Assembly (NCBI RefSeq): GCF_025751585.1
Contig: NZ_JAOWKX010000002.1
Location: 62,001-126,000 of the forward strand
DNA: 64,000 bases
Source of the DNA: Fluctibacter corallii
GTDB taxonomy: Bacteria > Pseudomonadota > Gammaproteobacteria > Enterobacterales > Alteromonadaceae
Reading direction: 5' to 3'
Each line of letters begins with the position of its first letter. Positions within the stretch are counted from its first letter, which is position 1. Under the pieces are notes generated by a model. That model did no database searches, was not told where the DNA came from, and saw nothing but the letters and a program-made list of their open reading frames with translations. Position numbers and translations under genes: made by a program. Shown here piece by piece: positions 1 through 8,472 of this stretch.

Positions 1-1362
1 GGGTCGACCATATTTAATATTCTCAAATAACGAATCGTTAAATAGTACCGTGTCTTGCGGTACGATACCGATAGCCTTACGTAAGCTCTCTTGCGTGACG
101 TTGCGTAGAGGCTGTCCGTCAATCAAGATGCTTCCTTCGGTAGGTTCGTAAAAACGAAATAGTAGCTTGACCAAGGTTGATTTGCCGGCTCCGCTATCTC
201 CCACAACTGCAAGTGTTTCTCCCGGTTTTACAGTGAACGAGATGTCTGACAATATTTTGCGTTCGGGTGCGTAATGAAAGCCCACGTGTTTAAATTGAAT
301 TTCTCCACGTTGAATGTTAAGGCTTTCTGCATTGTGGGTGTCTACTACTGCCGGAGATTGGCGCAGTAGAGCAAACATGTTTTCGATATTTGCCAGTGAA
401 CCACGTATTTCGCGATACACAAACCCTAGAAAGTTCAATGGCATAAATATTTGCATAGTAAAGGCGTTGATTAAGACGAAATCACCAATGGTCATCTTAC
501 CTGATTCTACCCCTTTAGCTGCTAGATACATCATTGCAGTCATGGCCGTGGCAATGATAAATGCTTGTCCGCCATTGAGGGCAAATAAAGATAGACGATT
601 TTTACGGCGAGCGGATTCCCAATCCGCTAAATCAGCGTCATATCTGTTTGCTTCGTATTGTTCGTTGTTAAAATACTTAACCGTTTCATAATTAATTAGA
701 CTGTCTATTGCACGAGTATTGGTGCTTGAGTCTGCTAGATTCATTTCACGTAAGTACTTAGTGCGCCAGTCAGTGGCTTTCATAGAGAAAAATACGTAGG
801 TCACCACTGACAGTAAAATCACTAACGCAAAGTGTGCTCCGTAATTAAAAAATAACAACCCAACCACAAAGACAATCTCTAGTAGGGTTGGGCCAATGTT
901 GAAGACCATAAATCGCATCAGGAAGCTGATGCCACTGGTACCTCTTTCTATGTCTCTAGACAGCCCACCTGTTTGTCGGTTGAGATGAAAATCGAGATCT
1001 AACGCGTGTAAGTGTTTAAAGACTTTTAGTCCAATTCTACGCATAGCACGCTCGGTAACCCGCCCAAAAAGCGTATCTCTTACTTCACCCAATAGCACGT
1101 TCATGAGGCGTAAGAAGCCATACGCAAAAATTAATGCAATTGGAATGGAGAGCAGTGTTAACTGAATAGCGTCTAGATTTAAATTATCTACGATGTGTTT
1201 GAGAACGAACGGCATACCCACGCTGGCCACCTTTGCCAATACCAAACACAGTAAGGCTAAGACTACCCTTGATTTGAATTCCATAAGATACGGAACCACA
1301 GATTTGACTACCGCAACATTAACGGGGGTATCGGGAGAAATAGGAAATCGGCTAGCGCGCAT
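1..1362 (-). CDS. ATM1/HMT1-type ABC exporter, permease-ATPase fusion (3' end outside window)
   Basis: Partial gene. The reading frame is open from an ATG at 1362-1360 through all 454 codons to the window edge. The N-terminal ~300 residues are a hydrophobic ABC exporter membrane domain. It contains the motif ETVKYFNNE (a target of the ATM1/heavy-metal exporter subgroup) and the coupling-helix region FGRVTERAMR. The nucleotide-binding domain starts near residue 345 (FHYAPERKILSDISF), with Walker A GDSGAGKST (Lys394) and the Q-loop IGIVPQDTVLFND. The signature motif and Walker B lie beyond the edge. Members of this family export glutathione- or sulfur-linked compounds or metal conjugates from the cytoplasm. 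The subgroup call is confident; the substrate is inference. Confidence 0.9.
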   Translation of the reverse strand, partial: MRASRFPISPDTPVNVAVVKSVVPYLMEFKSRVVLALLCLVLAKVASVGMPFVLKHIVDNLNLDAIQLTLLSIPIALIFAYGFLRLMNVLLGEVRDTLFGRVTERAMRRIGLKVFKHLHALDLDFHLNRQTGGLSRDIERGTSGISFLMRFMVFNIGPTLLEIVFVVGLLFFNYGAHFALVILLSVVTYVFFSMKATDWRTKYLREMNLADSSTNTRAIDSLINYETVKYFNNEQYEANRYDADLADWESARRKNRLSLFALNGGQAFIIATAMTAMMYLAAKGVESGKMTIGDFVLINAFTMQIFMPLNFLGFVYREIRGSLANIENMFALLRQSPAVVDTHNAESLNIQRGEIQFKHVGFHYAPERKILSDISFTVKPGETLAVVGDSGAGKSTLVKLLFRFYEPTEGSILIDGQPLRNVTQESLRKAIGIVPQDTVLFNDSLFENIKYGRP

Positions 1363-1637
1363 AATATTGATAAGCTGAATAATTTTGCATAGTGTAAAGA
1401 AGATGTCTGTCTTTTTATAGCGATTAACGCAGTTTCACTGACTAAATTTTTACTGTTTGACGTTGCTCATAAGCTTATGCATTCGTATTCATTTTGCAGC
1501 CGCAGTGGTCGGTGGTTGAATACGGTATTTACAAGAACACACGACGGAGCATTGCGAGGCGATATCTAATGCATTAATTTGGCGTACCTTATACTATCGC
1601 GCCAGTTAATTACATCGCATCTAAGCAGCTTTAAACA
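1363..1637. other. divergent intergenic region, no gene seen
   Basis: 275 bases between the ABC exporter (minus) and the MFS transporter (plus). It must hold both promoters. A TATACT at 1590-1595 could be a -10 for the plus gene but has no good -35 partner. No open frame with a ribosome site was found. Confidence 0.5.
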
Positions 1638-3170
1638 ATGAATAACGAGAATAACATGCAGAAAAAACCGGAACTTTCTTTTTGGCAAATATGGAACATG
1701 TGTTTCGGCTTTTTAGGTATCCAATTTGGCTTCTCCTTACAAAATGCCAACGTTAGCCGGATATTCGAAACCTTGGGGGCAGATTACGGCAATATGGCAA
1801 TTCTGTTTGTTGCTGCACCGATTACAGGGTTAATTGTGCAGCCGATAGTGGGCTATTTAAGTGATAACACCTGGAATCGTCTTGGAAGACGGCGACCTTT
1901 TTTCCTTATCGGCGCAATTGCTGCGAGCTTGTCACTTCTTATCATGCCAAATTCACCCTATTTGTGGTTTGCTGCTGGCATGCTTTGGATCATGGATGCG
2001 TCTATCAATATTTGCATGGAGCCCACAAGAGCCTTTGTCGGAGACATGCTACCCAAGCAGCAGCGCGCAACTGGGTATGCAATGCAAACTTTTTTCATTG
2101 GGGTAGGGGCGGTTGTGGCTTCTGCACTGCCTTGGATGATGTCAAATTGGTTTGATATTAGTAATACCGCCGCACCTGGTGTTATTCCCGATTCGGTTAA
2201 ATTCTCATTTTACGCGGGCGGCGTGGTGCTATTTTTAGCGATTATTTGGACTATTGTCTCAACCAAGGAATATTCGCCAGAGCAACTTGAGGCGTTTGAG
2301 CGCGCTGAAGAACATGAAGGCGGTGTGATTGTTGAGCATCATGCTCCTCGCACCGCTAGTACTTATTTCAAACAGGGAAGTCTGTGGTTAGTAGTGGGAG
2401 TAATATTATCGGCATTGCTCACGTATCATATTGATGCACTTGATAAAGGCTTGTTTATTTTGACCGGCGGGATCGCATTTTTCGGTGTGTGTCAGTTAAT
2501 TGCTGGCTGGCTAACCGAGCATCACACAGGCAAAAACGGATTCAGTGAAGTCATGAATGACTTGTTTTCTATGCCGCAAACTATGAAACAATTGGCTGTC
2601 GTCCAGTTTTTTTCTTGGTTTCCTTTTTTCGCAATGTGGACATACATGACTGCTGCGGTTACGTCGCACCATTATGGTAGCAGTGATCCCACGAGCGTGC
2701 TTTATAATGAAGGTGCTGACTGGGTGGGGGTACTCAATGCAGTGTATAACGGTACGACTATTTTTGCGGCAATGTTGATTCCATTAATGGTGCGATGGAT
2801 GAATTTACGCTATGCCCATATGATTAACCTGTTTCTTGGTGGTGCGGGCTTTTTGTCTTTTTTATGGATTCAAGATCCCACGTTACTCATTATTCCCATG
2901 ATTGGTGTGGGCTTCGCATGGGCATCAATTTTAGGTGTACCTTACGCGTTATTGTCGAACGCCTTGCCAGCAAATAAAATGGGCGTGTTCATGGGAATTT
3001 TTAACTACTTTATTGTGCTTCCACAAATTTTAGCGGCCAGTATTTTAGGTTTTCTCGTGAGTAAGATATTCAGTAATGAACCTATATATGCGTTGGTAGT
3101 GGGTGGCATGAGCATGTTGTTAGCAGGAGTGCTAACGCTCAGAATTCAGGAAAACGTAAAGGGCGCGTAA
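1638..3170 (+). CDS. MFS sugar transporter, SLC45/GPH-like
   Basis: A 510-residue polytopic membrane protein with about 12 hydrophobic segments. The loop-2 motif LSDNTWNRLGRRRPFFLIGA is typical of the SLC45/sucrose-proton symporter branch of the MFS, which also occurs in bacteria as maltose/sucrose importers. A second MFS-style loop follows segment 4 (EPTRAFVGDMLPKQQRATGY), another hallmark of this branch. It therefore probably imports an oligosaccharide with a cation. The start is uncertain: ATG at 1638 or ATG at 1656 (MQKKPELSF), neither with a strong ribosome site. The gene stands alone and is followed by a strong stem-loop. Substrate is inference. Confidence 0.85.
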   Translation: MNNENNMQKKPELSFWQIWNMCFGFLGIQFGFSLQNANVSRIFETLGADYGNMAILFVAAPITGLIVQPIVGYLSDNTWNRLGRRRPFFLIGAIAASLSLLIMPNSPYLWFAAGMLWIMDASINICMEPTRAFVGDMLPKQQRATGYAMQTFFIGVGAVVASALPWMMSNWFDISNTAAPGVIPDSVKFSFYAGGVVLFLAIIWTIVSTKEYSPEQLEAFERAEEHEGGVIVEHHAPRTASTYFKQGSLWLVVGVILSALLTYHIDALDKGLFILTGGIAFFGVCQLIAGWLTEHHTGKNGFSEVMNDLFSMPQTMKQLAVVQFFSWFPFFAMWTYMTAAVTSHHYGSSDPTSVLYNEGADWVGVLNAVYNGTTIFAAMLIPLMVRWMNLRYAHMINLFLGGAGFLSFLWIQDPTLLIIPMIGVGFAWASILGVPYALLSNALPANKMGVFMGIFNYFIVLPQILAASILGFLVSKIFSNEPIYALVVGGMSMLLAGVLTLRIQENVKGA

Positions 3171-3195
3171 CGTTTGAGATTGCCTTAAACGCTAA

Positions 3196-3233
3196 CCAAG
3201 CACTTCAACAAATGGGGTGAGTGAAGTGCTTGG
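3196..3233. terminator. 12-bp inverted repeat between convergent genes
   Basis: CCAAGCACTTCA at 3196-3207 pairs perfectly with TGAAGTGCTTGG at 3222-3233 across a 14-nt loop. It lies 25 nt after the MFS stop and 33 nt before the end of the convergent porin gene. It is likely a shared terminator, although U-runs are weak on both strands. Confidence 0.7.
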
Positions 3234-3266
3234 TGATTTCAAAATGCTAAAATACTGTGTCTGCAA

Positions 3267-4451
3267 CTAAAATACAAAGTCGATACCAATGCTGGCAATA
3301 GTGGCATCACCATCGCCATCCCCGCCATTCTCAACACGGGCAGGTTGATACACTGGGTTAGGGTCGCCAGTGAAAGGGTTGTAGCCCGTATCATCAAACT
3401 TACTGATATCAAACTTCAGAGCCACATTGGTATCAAAATCCCAACGTAACCCAACAGACTGAGTATCGTGGGATTCCCAAGGCAAATCCAAATCAAATTT
3501 TGAGTACAACACATAAGCTTGCACTGTGCCGAACGTATAGGTCAGGCTGCCAAAGTAAGATTTATAGAATGGTTTATATTTGTTGTATTCAAGGAATATT
3601 CCCAAATCGCCAAATGTGGCGTTTACAGACGCATCGAAAAATGAGATGTCATACTCTGTATCAAACGCCACTAAACTGTTGCCATCGCTATCCGTCAGTC
3701 CTGTCGAGCTAGGATATAAAATAGCGTCAGGCAGGCCGAGTACATTCTGGGCAACAAAGTTGGATAAGTGTCGCGTTTCTAGCATTTCAGCTTCAACGTA
3801 AGAGCTGCGAAGCACGATACCGCCTAAATCAAGGTTGGCAACGATACCGATGATATCGCTGAAATCGCGATCTATCCGCTCAGGAAATAAGTAGCTCATG
3901 AGCTCGTCATCATCGTTGGTTTGGTTACCGTACGAAAAGGTCAGACCCAGCGTACTTTCACCAATATAAAAATTATGAGAATAACGCGCACCGTTATAAT
4001 TGATTAAATCTAACGAGTAGGTGTCTGATGGAATGCGAATCCATGGGTAGGCGTAGCCCACATCCATATACTCAGAAAAATGATAGACAGGCACGCGAAG
4101 TCGACCGGCTTGTAACGTACCCTCGTTGCTGACATTGTAGGTTAGGTACGCCCAAGCAATTTCAGGATCGTAATCGTTGGCGCCTCTAAGCATAATTTGC
4201 GTAGTAGCAGAAAAGCGTTCGCTGATATTTCCCATCATTTGAATACCTAGCCTGCTTTCAGGGCTAAAGCTGATACTGTCATCTTCATCGTATGTGCCTA
4301 AATTGGGATATTCTGCGATATAACCTGGGCCATCTATTACAGAGGCTGCGACGACCGAACCAAATCCGTGTATTCTAATCGAATCCATATCGACAGCGTT
4401 TGCAGCACCTGAAATCAATGCCAGACTGATGCATGCGGTGATTTTATTCAT
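3267..4451 (-). CDS. outer-membrane beta-barrel (porin-like) protein
   Basis: A 394-residue protein with a Sec signal peptide ending near ANAVDMDS. Many alternating amphipathic strands follow, such as LGIQMMGNISERFSATTQIML and LQAGRLRVPVYHF. The last residues are SIGIDFVF, with the C-terminal Phe needed for BAM-mediated insertion. The strand with GRLRVPVYHFSEY resembles the pore-facing segment of porin-like proteins common in Alteromonadales and Shewanella. It sits alone and convergent to the sugar transporter, so a role in carbohydrate uptake across the outer membrane is possible but not shown. No known specific porin was recognised. Confidence 0.8.
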   Translation of the reverse strand: MNKITACISLALISGAANAVDMDSIRIHGFGSVVAASVIDGPGYIAEYPNLGTYDEDDSISFSPESRLGIQMMGNISERFSATTQIMLRGANDYDPEIAWAYLTYNVSNEGTLQAGRLRVPVYHFSEYMDVGYAYPWIRIPSDTYSLDLINYNGARYSHNFYIGESTLGLTFSYGNQTNDDDELMSYLFPERIDRDFSDIIGIVANLDLGGIVLRSSYVEAEMLETRHLSNFVAQNVLGLPDAILYPSSTGLTDSDGNSLVAFDTEYDISFFDASVNATFGDLGIFLEYNKYKPFYKSYFGSLTYTFGTVQAYVLYSKFDLDLPWESHDTQSVGLRWDFDTNVALKFDISKFDDTGYNPFTGDPNPVYQPARVENGGDGDGDATIASIGIDFVF

Positions 4452-4609
4452 TGTGATTCAACCGTTTGAGTGAACTTACATCACTAAAAATAGTTCACTC
4501 ACAAGGTTTTGCACGAAATAACAAAAAAAAATCGTCTCTCTACAATGTATTAACTAAATCTAGCATCAATTTGACGCTGTTTAACCTAATAACGTGTGAT
4601 TGGTCACAG

Positions 4610-6232
4610 TTACGATACCTGTTCCAATATACCGCGAACACGATGATAGCGCGCTTCTTGCTCTTCGGTGAGGGTGCCATTTTCAATGGTTTCGATACAC
4701 GCCTTTATTAAGCGGTGTGAAGGCGGATGAGTATCATCATTGCTGCTTTCTTTAGAGAGAGTTTGCAGTAGATTTAGTGCAATAGCGGGGTTTTTAGGCA
4801 TCACCGTAAAGGCTTGGCGGAAGGTGACAAGTGCGTTTTCGATGTCGCCTTTCTCGAACAGTTCGACCGCTTTATTGTTCAGCGCTTTAGGTGGGAGTTT
4901 GATATCTTCACGCTCTTTCTTCTCTTGTTGCAAGTATTGCATAAACAAGCTGCCTTGTTTTTCGTCCCGCACGCAACGTTGCTCTATTTTGTCCATGATA
5001 TTGGCAGAACGTTCAAACCAACCCAGTTCATGAAAGGCTTTGGCTTTATCAAGCAACGCTTCTAAGCTGTCAGTTTCCCAATTTTCCTCTTCAAGTTGCT
5101 CAAGAAGGGCTTTTGCGTTTTCTTTCTCGTCTTGTAGATAAAGCAATCTGGCGTTAATGACTTTCATTTGTTCATGTAACTCTGCCTTGGGAAATGCTGC
5201 CTTAAACTGCTTAACATATTCATTCGCCTGTTTTATTAATCTGTCTGTTTCATCGTCTTCGCATGTCATCGCGTAATCTATGCCAGCACGTGCGACATTG
5301 AGGTAGTTTTCTGGTAGGTCATGAATAGAATCTTTCGCGAATTTGACGATTTTCTTGGCTGCATCAAACTGAGACGCATAATCGTGGGTAATGCGCGACA
5401 GGTCGAGCGCAGTCTTGTGTCGGCGAATATTTCTAGGGGATATTTCTGTTGCCACAAGCACACATTCTAATGCTGCATTAAAGTCTTTTTGCTTAATTTG
5501 AAGTGCCGATAATAAATCATAAGCAGCCAATTGACATTCAGGCTTAAATGCAAGACGTAAAACTAGCTTTTCTGCTTGTTCATCTTCATCGAGATGAATA
5601 TACGCATTCACTAACCCTAATTGCGCCCAGGTAAAGGTTTGAACATTTAAGATCGCATGGAAAAAGTCTCTGGCTTGTTCATAATGACCGCTTGCAAGTA
5701 GCAAGTCACCTTTGGTTTTTAACGCAAGCGGATAAAACTCACTGTTTTTCGGCTCGGCTAAAAATTGCTCTAATTCGGAGAGTGCTTTAGGGTACTGGCG
5801 CTTTTCCATGTAGCGATAAACACCGTTTAACGCTTTTTTCCTGCTCAGTACTTTTGATAAACGTTTATCTAAGTCATTAACAGTAAATGGTTTAGCTAAA
5901 AAGTCGTCGGGTTGAAGTTCAACAATGCTATGAACAATATCGGAAGTTGTATCTGCACTAATAAAAATGAATGCGGTGCTCGGGGGTAACTCGTTATTGT
6001 GCTTGAGTTGTTCGTAGAGATAATAGCCATCTTGATCGCGTTTCAAATTATAAGAACAGACAATCAGGTTATAGTGCTGATGGCGAATGCGCTCCAATGC
6101 CAGCTGTGCCTTATCAACATAGGTGATGTCACTGAAACCTAGCTCTTCCAGTGAGTATTTCATGTACCCTTTTGCCAGTACTTGATCATCGACAATCAGT
6201 ACTTTTGTTTCTTTCGCGAGTTGTGGAATCAT
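4610..6232 (-). CDS. response-regulator-like protein with TPR domain, phospho-Asp replaced by Ser
   Basis: A 540-residue soluble protein. Residues 9-125 form a CheY-like receiver: the acidic pair D15-D16, the T/S position in FISAD, and the conserved Lys in LAKPF are present. The phospho-acceptor position in LIVCSYNL is Ser60 rather than Asp. The remainder is helical tetratricopeptide-like repeats (for example YPLALKTKGDLLLASGHYEQA, GDIENALVTFRQAFTVMPKN near 460). TPR receivers of this type are scaffold or adaptor proteins in gammaproteobacteria. It follows a sigma54 activator in the same direction, separated by 98 bases with a hairpin. Cytoplasmic. The partner is unknown; phosphorylation at the usual site is not possible. 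Confidence 0.8.
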   Translation of the reverse strand: MIPQLAKETKVLIVDDQVLAKGYMKYSLEELGFSDITYVDKAQLALERIRHQHYNLIVCSYNLKRDQDGYYLYEQLKHNNELPPSTAFIFISADTTSDIVHSIVELQPDDFLAKPFTVNDLDKRLSKVLSRKKALNGVYRYMEKRQYPKALSELEQFLAEPKNSEFYPLALKTKGDLLLASGHYEQARDFFHAILNVQTFTWAQLGLVNAYIHLDEDEQAEKLVLRLAFKPECQLAAYDLLSALQIKQKDFNAALECVLVATEISPRNIRRHKTALDLSRITHDYASQFDAAKKIVKFAKDSIHDLPENYLNVARAGIDYAMTCEDDETDRLIKQANEYVKQFKAAFPKAELHEQMKVINARLLYLQDEKENAKALLEQLEEENWETDSLEALLDKAKAFHELGWFERSANIMDKIEQRCVRDEKQGSLFMQYLQQEKKEREDIKLPPKALNNKAVELFEKGDIENALVTFRQAFTVMPKNPAIALNLLQTLSKESSNDDTHPPSHRLIKACIETIENGTLTEEQEARYHRVRGILEQVS

Positions 6233-6287
6233 GTCATCTGCTGTTGGCTGCTCTAATCAGGTTATCGTAAATGCTGCTGATTAGTTA

Positions 6288-6311
6288 AGGACAACGTGTC
6301 TACGTTGTCCT
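6288..6311. repeat. 10-bp perfect hairpin between sigma54 activator and TPR regulator genes
   Basis: AGGACAACGT at 6288-6297 pairs with ACGTTGTCCT at 6302-6311 across a 4-nt loop. No U-run follows on the minus strand, so it may be a weak terminator or an mRNA-processing hairpin between the two genes. Confidence 0.55.
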
Positions 6312-6330
6312 ACTAAAGCCTACTGACTTA

Positions 6331-7677
6331 CTACTCTTGTTGGTACTTCTCAAGCTTGTTGTAAAGTGTTTTTACGCTAATCCCGAGCTGCGTAGCAGTA
6401 TCAGTTTTATTGCCTTTGTTGTCTTCCAATGTTTTCAGTATGACTTGTTTTTCCAAGTCAAACAATGGTACGCCACTAGGAATATTATCTTCTTGTAGCT
6501 GTGTGTTGTCAGTATCTGAATCTGCTGTTTCTAACAAGAGGTGGCCAGGCTCTATGACTTCATCACAAAGCAAGAAAGCGCGTTCAATGGCATATTTAAG
6601 CTCACGCACGTTTCCAGGCCAACTGTGCGCGTTAATTTTTTCAATTGCGGCGGCATCAATACACTTGTTGGTTTTCTCTTCTGCGTTACGATAAGCCAAA
6701 AAGTGTCTCGCGAGCCCTTCAATATCCTTACCTCGCTTACGAAGCGGGGGAATGTGAACAGGAAACTGCGCAAGGCGGAAATATAAATCGTGACGGAAAA
6801 TGTTGTCTCGAATGGCTTCTTGTGGATCGCGGTTGGTGGCAGAGACCACGCGAACGTTAGCAATTTTTACCTGATTGCTGCCCACTGGCCGGTATTCACC
6901 GGTTTCCAGCACGCGCAGAAGTTTGATTTGATGATCCAGTGGCATCTCTGTCACCTCATCCAAAAACAGTGTGCCGCCTTCTGCTTGCGAGAATACCCCT
7001 TCATGATCGCGATGTGCCCCTGTAAAGGCACCTTTAACATGCCCAAATAGTTCACTGTCAACCAGTTCTGGACTCAGTGCACCGCAGTTAATTGCTACAA
7101 ACGGTTTTTCGTGGCGCTCACTAACAAGGTGAAGGGTGTTCGCCACTAACTCTTTACCACACCCGCTTTCACCGACGATAAACACGTTAACGTCAGATTG
7201 CGCGACTTTGCGAAGCAACCGATAGACTTTATGCATTGATTTGGACGAACCCACAAGTAGCCCAAACTGATCGAGATTGCTGGTAACCGCGCTGACACTT
7301 CTTGTTGTCGTGGTTTCTAAAGATGCATAGAAATCGTCGAGGGTGGTTTCAATTTGTCCAAAATCGTACGGCGTTCGAAAATGAAAGCCCGCACCAGAGA
7401 ACATGATTTTATCAAGATTTTCATCTGGCGTTCCGTCACTCAAAAATAAGAACTCGATATCTGAGAAGTGAGGGGTGTTTTGTAGATCTTTAAGCCGTTT
7501 TCTGCTGGTGGCATTTACTTCGACTATCGCTAGGTGTACCGATTCGTCTAACAGTCTGGGGAATTCAGGATCTTCTGGATCCCCATACACTTTGTCGAAA
7601 GACGACAACACCTTCATGGAAGACAGCGCTTCATTTATTTTGCTGTCTCCGACACATATCACAATTCTAGGGCGCAT
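6331..7677 (-). CDS. sigma54-dependent transcriptional activator (bEBP) with degenerate receiver
   Basis: A 448-residue NtrC-family protein. Residues 1-120 align with a receiver, but the usual Asp pair is reduced to VGD and the phospho-acceptor position reads LAIVEV, with Glu53 in place of Asp. The switch Lys is Arg (FRTPYDF). The AAA+ domain is intact: Walker A GESGCGKE (169-176), the sigma54-contacting loop GAFTGA (216-221), Walker B GGTLFLDE (234-241) and R-finger region. A Fis-type helix-turn-helix ends the protein (NKTDTATQLGISVKTLYNKL, 423-442). It should open sigma54 promoters without classical phosphorylation. Strong sigma54 sites lie at 10159 and 11139, so it is the obvious candidate activator, which is inference. 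Confidence 0.9.
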   Translation of the reverse strand: MRPRIVICVGDSKINEALSSMKVLSSFDKVYGDPEDPEFPRLLDESVHLAIVEVNATSRKRLKDLQNTPHFSDIEFLFLSDGTPDENLDKIMFSGAGFHFRTPYDFGQIETTLDDFYASLETTTTRSVSAVTSNLDQFGLLVGSSKSMHKVYRLLRKVAQSDVNVFIVGESGCGKELVANTLHLVSERHEKPFVAINCGALSPELVDSELFGHVKGAFTGAHRDHEGVFSQAEGGTLFLDEVTEMPLDHQIKLLRVLETGEYRPVGSNQVKIANVRVVSATNRDPQEAIRDNIFRHDLYFRLAQFPVHIPPLRKRGKDIEGLARHFLAYRNAEEKTNKCIDAAAIEKINAHSWPGNVRELKYAIERAFLLCDEVIEPGHLLLETADSDTDNTQLQEDNIPSGVPLFDLEKQVILKTLEDNKGNKTDTATQLGISVKTLYNKLEKYQQE

Positions 7678-7910
7678 TTTCTCATCTCTCCGAATAGGTA
7701 AGGAGGTGAACTTACATTGACCGTAAGCGCTAAACTAAAAGTGCTGATGGGTTAACGTGGTTCAGAACCGTCCGTTGCTTTATAAGACCACTGTAGTGAC
7801 TAAGTATAGTCAGAATTTATTGTAACCTTTATATGTAAAAGTTACCTGTTTAAGATCACTTTTCAGCGCGCCTTTATACATTTATATAATAAATTTAACA
7901 AGTTAGCGCT

Positions 7911-7919
7911 TGGTATAAT
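7911..7919 (+). promoter_or_regulatory. extended -10 promoter for DUF2383-gdhA unit
   Basis: TGG followed by TATAAT (7914-7919) forms an extended -10 element, 40 nt upstream of the DUF2383 start codon. There is no good -35. The inverted-repeat core AGCGCT occurs nearby at 7905-7910 and again at 7726-7731 in the same intergenic region. Confidence 0.5.
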
Positions 7920-7958
7920 TTTTGAATCACTATTAATTGGTAATAGAGGAGTTCAAGT

Positions 7959-8435
7959 ATGTGTGCTTCAAAAATTGTTGATTTTCCCGAGCAAAATAAA
8001 TCGCCGCCTACGGCAATACGCCGTTTAATTGAGGTGTTCCAAGCAACTGGTTTGCTTTACAAGGCAATTGCATCAAAAGTTGATGACTACAATTTACGTA
8101 AAATGTGCGCAGAACAAGTACGTTTGCGATCAAAGTTTGTTTCTGAGTTGGGTGACTATGAAGAGCAGGTGAGTCACTCAGATTATCCGGTAGTAGAGGA
8201 TGCAGAAAAACTGCAACAGTGCTATACGCAATTAGAGCCTAATACAGACAACGTTGAGGAAGGTTTACTCCGACGCAATCTAGTTGACGCTGAACGCTCT
8301 TGCGTCGGCGTACTCAGAGATATGATTCCAAAGGTAACAGATTCTCGGTTAAAACAATCGCTGGCGGGCATCGTCGCGCAAATGCAAATAGCATTGGATC
8401 GCTTCAATAAAACCTCCACTCGTAGCACCGCATAA
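7959..8435 (+). CDS. PA2169/DUF2383-like four-helix (ferritin-like) stress protein
   Basis: A 158-residue soluble, helical protein. Its central part resembles DUF2383/PA2169 proteins, which fold as ferritin-like four-helix bundles and are often found in stress gene clusters. Visible features are long amphipathic helices (IRRLIEVFQATGLLYKAIA, LRKMCAEQVRLRSKFVSELG, LLRRNLVDAERSCVGVLRDM). The start has a clear ribosome site, GAGGAG at 7947-7952. It lies 37 nt before gdhA, so the two may be co-transcribed. Family assignment is moderately confident; biochemical role is unknown. Confidence 0.65.
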   Translation: MCASKIVDFPEQNKSPPTAIRRLIEVFQATGLLYKAIASKVDDYNLRKMCAEQVRLRSKFVSELGDYEEQVSHSDYPVVEDAEKLQQCYTQLEPNTDNVEEGLLRRNLVDAERSCVGVLRDMIPKVTDSRLKQSLAGIVAQMQIALDRFNKTSTRSTA

Positions 8436-8472
8436 CGCGCGGTGCTTATCTGTTAATTTTACGGAATTATTT

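Noticed and set aside
4466..4711. Plus-strand frame over the end of the TPR regulator and the porin promoter
   Set aside because: Overlaps a confident gene antisense, and its N-terminal part lies in a promoter region.
7911..7925. Third sigma54-like site upstream of DUF2383-gdhA
   Set aside because: Spacing fits GG-N10-GA but lacks the GC at -12, and an extended -10 TGGTATAAT explains it better.
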